This document shows, one piece after another, positions 61,761 to 64,000 of a DNA stretch of 64,000 nucleotides; the first letter of the stretch is position 1; the number at the start of each line of letters is the position of its first letter. Below the pieces are notes generated by a model. It saw only the letters and a program-made list of their open reading frames with translations, had not been told where the DNA came from and ran no database searches. The DNA is from Pseudomonas sp. TTU2014-080ASC. GTDB taxonomy: Bacteria > Pseudomonadota > Gammaproteobacteria > Pseudomonadales > Pseudomonadaceae. The DNA lies in assembly GCF_001446935.1 (NCBI RefSeq), contig NZ_LKKK01000002.1:186001-250000 (forward strand), read 5' to 3'. The position numbers and the translations under genes are program-made.

Positions 61761-61790
61761 AAAAGGGTAGCCTTGGCTACCCTTTTTCTT
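61761..61790 (+). terminator. Intrinsic terminator of the atp operon
   Basis: Perfect 11-bp stem AAAGGGTAGCC (61762-61772) / GGCTACCCTTT (61775-61785), loop TT, running into TTCTTTG. Confidence 0.88.
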
Positions 61791-61858
61791 TGCCTGCAAT
61801 TTCATCTTTTTCTATAACGCGGTGTCGAACCGTGTTCTGGATACCAAAGGATTTGTTT

Positions 61859-63226
61859 ATGTCGCTCGATATCGTCATTCTCGCCGCCGGACAAGGCACT
61901 CGCATGCGTTCGGCTTTGCCAAAAGTTCTTCACCCGGTTGCCGGGAAGTCGATGCTGGGGCATGTGATTGATACGGCGCGAAAACTGAATCCGAAGGGCA
62001 TCCATGTGGTCATTGGGCACGGTGCGGAATTGGTGCGTGAACGCCTGGCGGCCGATGACCTGAACTTCGTCCTGCAAGCCCAGCAACTCGGAACAGGCCA
62101 TGCCGTGGCTCAGGCCCTGCCAGCGCTGACAGCTGAGCGCGTTTTGATTCTGTACGGCGATGTGCCGCTGATTGAGACTGAAACCCTGGAGCGTTTGCTG
62201 CAGCAGGTCAGCGATCAACAGCTTGGGTTGCTGACCGTCAATTTGCAGGACCCGACAGGTTATGGCCGTATCGTCCGTGATGCGCAGGGCGTGGTTAAAG
62301 CCATCGTCGAGCACAAGGATGCCAGCGAAGAGCAGCGCCAGATTCGTGAAGGCAACACCGGCATTCTCGCCGTACCTGGTAAACGCCTGGGCGAGTGGTT
62401 GGGGCGTCTTTCCAACAGTAATGCTCAGGGTGAGTACTACCTGACGGATGTGATTGCGATGGCGGTTGCAGACGGCCTGGTAGTTGCAACCGAGCAGGCG
62501 CAGGACGAGATGGAGGTGTTGGGGGCGAATGACCGCATTCAGCTGTCTCAACTCGAACGCCACTATCAGTACCGCGCAGCCCGTCGCCTGATGACTCAGG
62601 GCGTGACGCTGATTGATCCGGCGCGCTTTGACCTGCGTGGCGAGGTTACGGTCGGCCGCGATGTGTCTATCGACGTGAACGTGATTCTTGAAGGTCGCGT
62701 GGTGATCGAGGATGGCGTACAGATCGGCCCTAACTGTGTGATTAAAGACTCGGTGCTGCGTGCCGGTGCCATCGTCAAAGCCAACAGCCACCTGGAAGGC
62801 GCAGAAATGGGCGAAGGCGCAGATTGCGGCCCGTTTGCCCGCTTGCGTCCGGGCTCTGTGCTCAAGGCTAAGGCCCATGTGGGTAACTTTGTTGAACTTA
62901 AAAACGCCGTGATGGGCGAGGGTGCCAAAGCTGGCCACCTGAGCTATCTGGGCGATGCCGAAATTGGTGCTCGTACTAATATCGGGGCTGGCACCATCAC
63001 CTGTAACTATGACGGAGCCAACAAGTCCAAGACGGTCATGGGCGAAGACGTCTTTATCGGCTCGAACAGTGCACTGGTGGCACCTGTCACGTTGGGTGAC
63101 CGGGCCACTACCGGTGCAGGCTCTGTCGTCACTACAGATGTACCGGCCGATACCTTGGCGGTAGGCCGTGCCAAGCAGCGCAATATCGACGGTTGGAAGC
63201 GACCGGTTAAGATTAAGCGGGACTGA
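61859..63226 (+). CDS. glmU: Bifunctional N-acetylglucosamine-1-phosphate uridyltransferase / glucosamine-1-phosphate acetyltransferase
   Basis: A 455-residue enzyme making UDP-GlcNAc for peptidoglycan and LPS. The N-terminal pyrophosphorylase domain has [19 protein letters not shown] and YGDVPL. The C-terminal left-handed beta helix from about 250 has hexapeptide repeats and the acetyltransferase segments [18 protein letters not shown] and [14 protein letters not shown]. The start is ATG 61859 ([11 protein letters not shown]). It lies downstream of the atp operon, as in other pseudomonads. Confidence 0.97.
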   Translation: MSLDIVILAAGQGTRMRSALPKVLHPVAGKSMLGHVIDTARKLNPKGIHVVIGHGAELVRERLAADDLNFVLQAQQLGTGHAVAQALPALTAERVLILYGDVPLIETETLERLLQQVSDQQLGLLTVNLQDPTGYGRIVRDAQGVVKAIVEHKDASEEQRQIREGNTGILAVPGKRLGEWLGRLSNSNAQGEYYLTDVIAMAVADGLVVATEQAQDEMEVLGANDRIQLSQLERHYQYRAARRLMTQGVTLIDPARFDLRGEVTVGRDVSIDVNVILEGRVVIEDGVQIGPNCVIKDSVLRAGAIVKANSHLEGAEMGEGADCGPFARLRPGSVLKAKAHVGNFVELKNAVMGEGAKAGHLSYLGDAEIGARTNIGAGTITCNYDGANKSKTVMGEDVFIGSNSALVAPVTLGDRATTGAGSVVTTDVPADTLAVGRAKQRNIDGWKRPVKIKRD

Positions 63227-63236
63227 TCAACAGGCC

Positions 63237-63245
63237 TGTGGATAA
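63237..63245 (-). promoter_or_regulatory. DnaA box between glmU and the LysE-family gene
   Basis: TGTGGATAA, a perfect DnaA box in complement. Two more, at 63362-63370 and 63894-63902, lie within 660 bases. Confidence 0.5.
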
Positions 63246-63274
63246 AAGCCCTTTAAGCAGTAGGAGCCATAACC

Positions 63275-63886
63275 ATGTTCGGAGTCACCGATTACGGCGC
63301 TTTTGTAGTGGCCTTTCTGATTTTGTTGGCGATTCCGGGGCCGGGCAATCTGGCGTTGATCTTATCCACAGGCAAGGGCGGTATCCGCGGCGGGATTGCC
63401 TCTACGTTCGGCGTGATTCTGGGCGATCAGGTGTTGATGTGGATGGCGGTCGCAGGTGTGGCTGCCTTACTCAAGGCTTATCCGGCGGCATTCCATATGG
63501 TGCAGTGGCTGGGTGCGGCTTATCTGGTCTGGCTGGGGATGAGGATGATCTTTGCCAAACCGGGGCAGGGTCCGAGCATCAATATTGAGGCGCGCCGCTA
63601 CCTCTGGCAGACCCTGTTGATAACGCTATTCAACCCGAAAGCCATCATCTTCTACATGGCCTTCTTTCCGCTGTTTATCGACCCGAAAACCCATCAGGGA
63701 ATCCTGACCTTTGGTTTTCTGGCCGTGACCATTGCCGTGCTGACATTTATCTACGGCCTGATAGTGGTGCTGCTGACCTACTTCCTGGCCGAGCGCCTGC
63801 GTTCAAATCCGACTGCCAGCCGCTGGCTGGAGCGATTGGCAGGCATCTGTCTGGTTGGTTTCGGAGTGAAACTTACTCTGCAATGA
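63275..63886 (+). CDS. LysE/RhtB-family amino-acid exporter
   Basis: A 203-residue inner-membrane protein with about six helices (FVVAFLILLAIPGPGNLALIL, FGVILGDQVLMWMAVAGVAALL, WLGAAYLVWLGMRMIF, FYMAFFPLFI and the last two). The PGPGNLALIL motif and the FNPKAIIFYMAFFPLFI segment are hallmarks of the LysE/RhtB superfamily. The substrate cannot be told. ATG is preceded by AGGAG. A perfect DnaA box (63362) is in the coding sequence, with others on both flanks. Confidence 0.9.
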   Translation: MFGVTDYGAFVVAFLILLAIPGPGNLALILSTGKGGIRGGIASTFGVILGDQVLMWMAVAGVAALLKAYPAAFHMVQWLGAAYLVWLGMRMIFAKPGQGPSINIEARRYLWQTLLITLFNPKAIIFYMAFFPLFIDPKTHQGILTFGFLAVTIAVLTFIYGLIVVLLTYFLAERLRSNPTASRWLERLAGICLVGFGVKLTLQ

Positions 63887-64000
63887 ACTGCTCTGTGGAT
63901 AACTCATCAGCACCTATGTTATCGCTGCATATGCCATTAATCGCTCTGCCGCTTGACTGACTCGGCATATTAGGTTTTGATTCGCTCCATTATCTTTCGA

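Overview
This window is the chromosomal replication-origin region of a Pseudomonas-type gammaproteobacterium. The order trkA-rsmB-fmt-def-lysM-dprA-tsaC-qor-hemF-aroE on one side, gyrB-recF-dnaN-dnaA next to rpmH-rnpA-yidD-yidC-mnmE-mnmG-rsmG-parA-parB-atpIBEFHAGDC-glmU on the other, and protein sequences close to known Pseudomonas proteins all fit this genus. Base composition looks moderate in GC rather than the very high GC of P. aeruginosa. No rRNA, tRNA, CRISPR array, prophage or transposase gene was seen.

Layout. (1) 1-8516, minus strand: an accessory catabolic-looking cluster. It encodes a racemase-fold protein, an NTF2/SnoaL-like protein, two tandem OYE-type Fe-S flavoenzymes, a GlcD-type FAD oxidase, an alpha/beta-hydrolase-fold protein and the start of a probable methyltransferase. 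It forms two units separated by a hairpin terminator and a well-formed sigma70-like promoter flanked by three copies of a TTGCATRCAA-type operator-like element. The hydrolase-like and racemase-like proteins both lack the canonical catalytic residues of their folds, so the cluster may perform unusual chemistry. (2) 8731-13145: a PhoD-like phosphatase, a Crp/Fnr regulator, an Mpo1/DUF962 membrane protein and an exported protein of unknown function. (3) 13146-30214: the conserved Pseudomonas housekeeping block aroE to the PlsC-type acyltransferase, with a MITE-like palindromic repeat between aroE and hemF. (4) 30336-38630: accessory genes between the acyltransferase gene and gyrB. These are a GntR-FCD regulator, a PhnDCE-type phosphonate transporter and phosphonoacetate hydrolase PhnA, then a PhoA-type alkaline phosphatase, a diguanylate cyclase and an unknown membrane protein. 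(5) 38791-45102: gyrB, recF, dnaN, dnaA. (6) 45103-45621: oriC with DnaA boxes and an AT-rich tract. (7) 45622-54450: rpmH to parB. (8) 54495-61735: the complete F1Fo ATP synthase operon behind a promoter whose whole 17-bp spacer is G8-AA-C7. (9) 61859-63886: glmU and a LysE-family exporter.

The genes act together in origin firing (dnaA, dnaN, oriC boxes), origin segregation (parA, parB and four parS-like sites at 37.9-41.9 kb, two of them inside recF), translation and tRNA modification (rpmH, rnpA, mnmE, mnmG, rsmG, glyQS, fmt, def, rsmB, tsaC), membrane protein insertion (yidC, yidD) and energy supply (atp). The accessory genes concern phosphorus scavenging (phnDCE-phnA, phoA-like, PhoD-like) and an unidentified oxidative pathway. 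Perfect DnaA boxes are scattered well beyond oriC (at least 19 by eye), with local groups at 10-11 kb, 47.5-54 kb and 63.2-63.9 kb. The mnmE-mnmG gap combines such boxes with a four-tract G-quadruplex motif.
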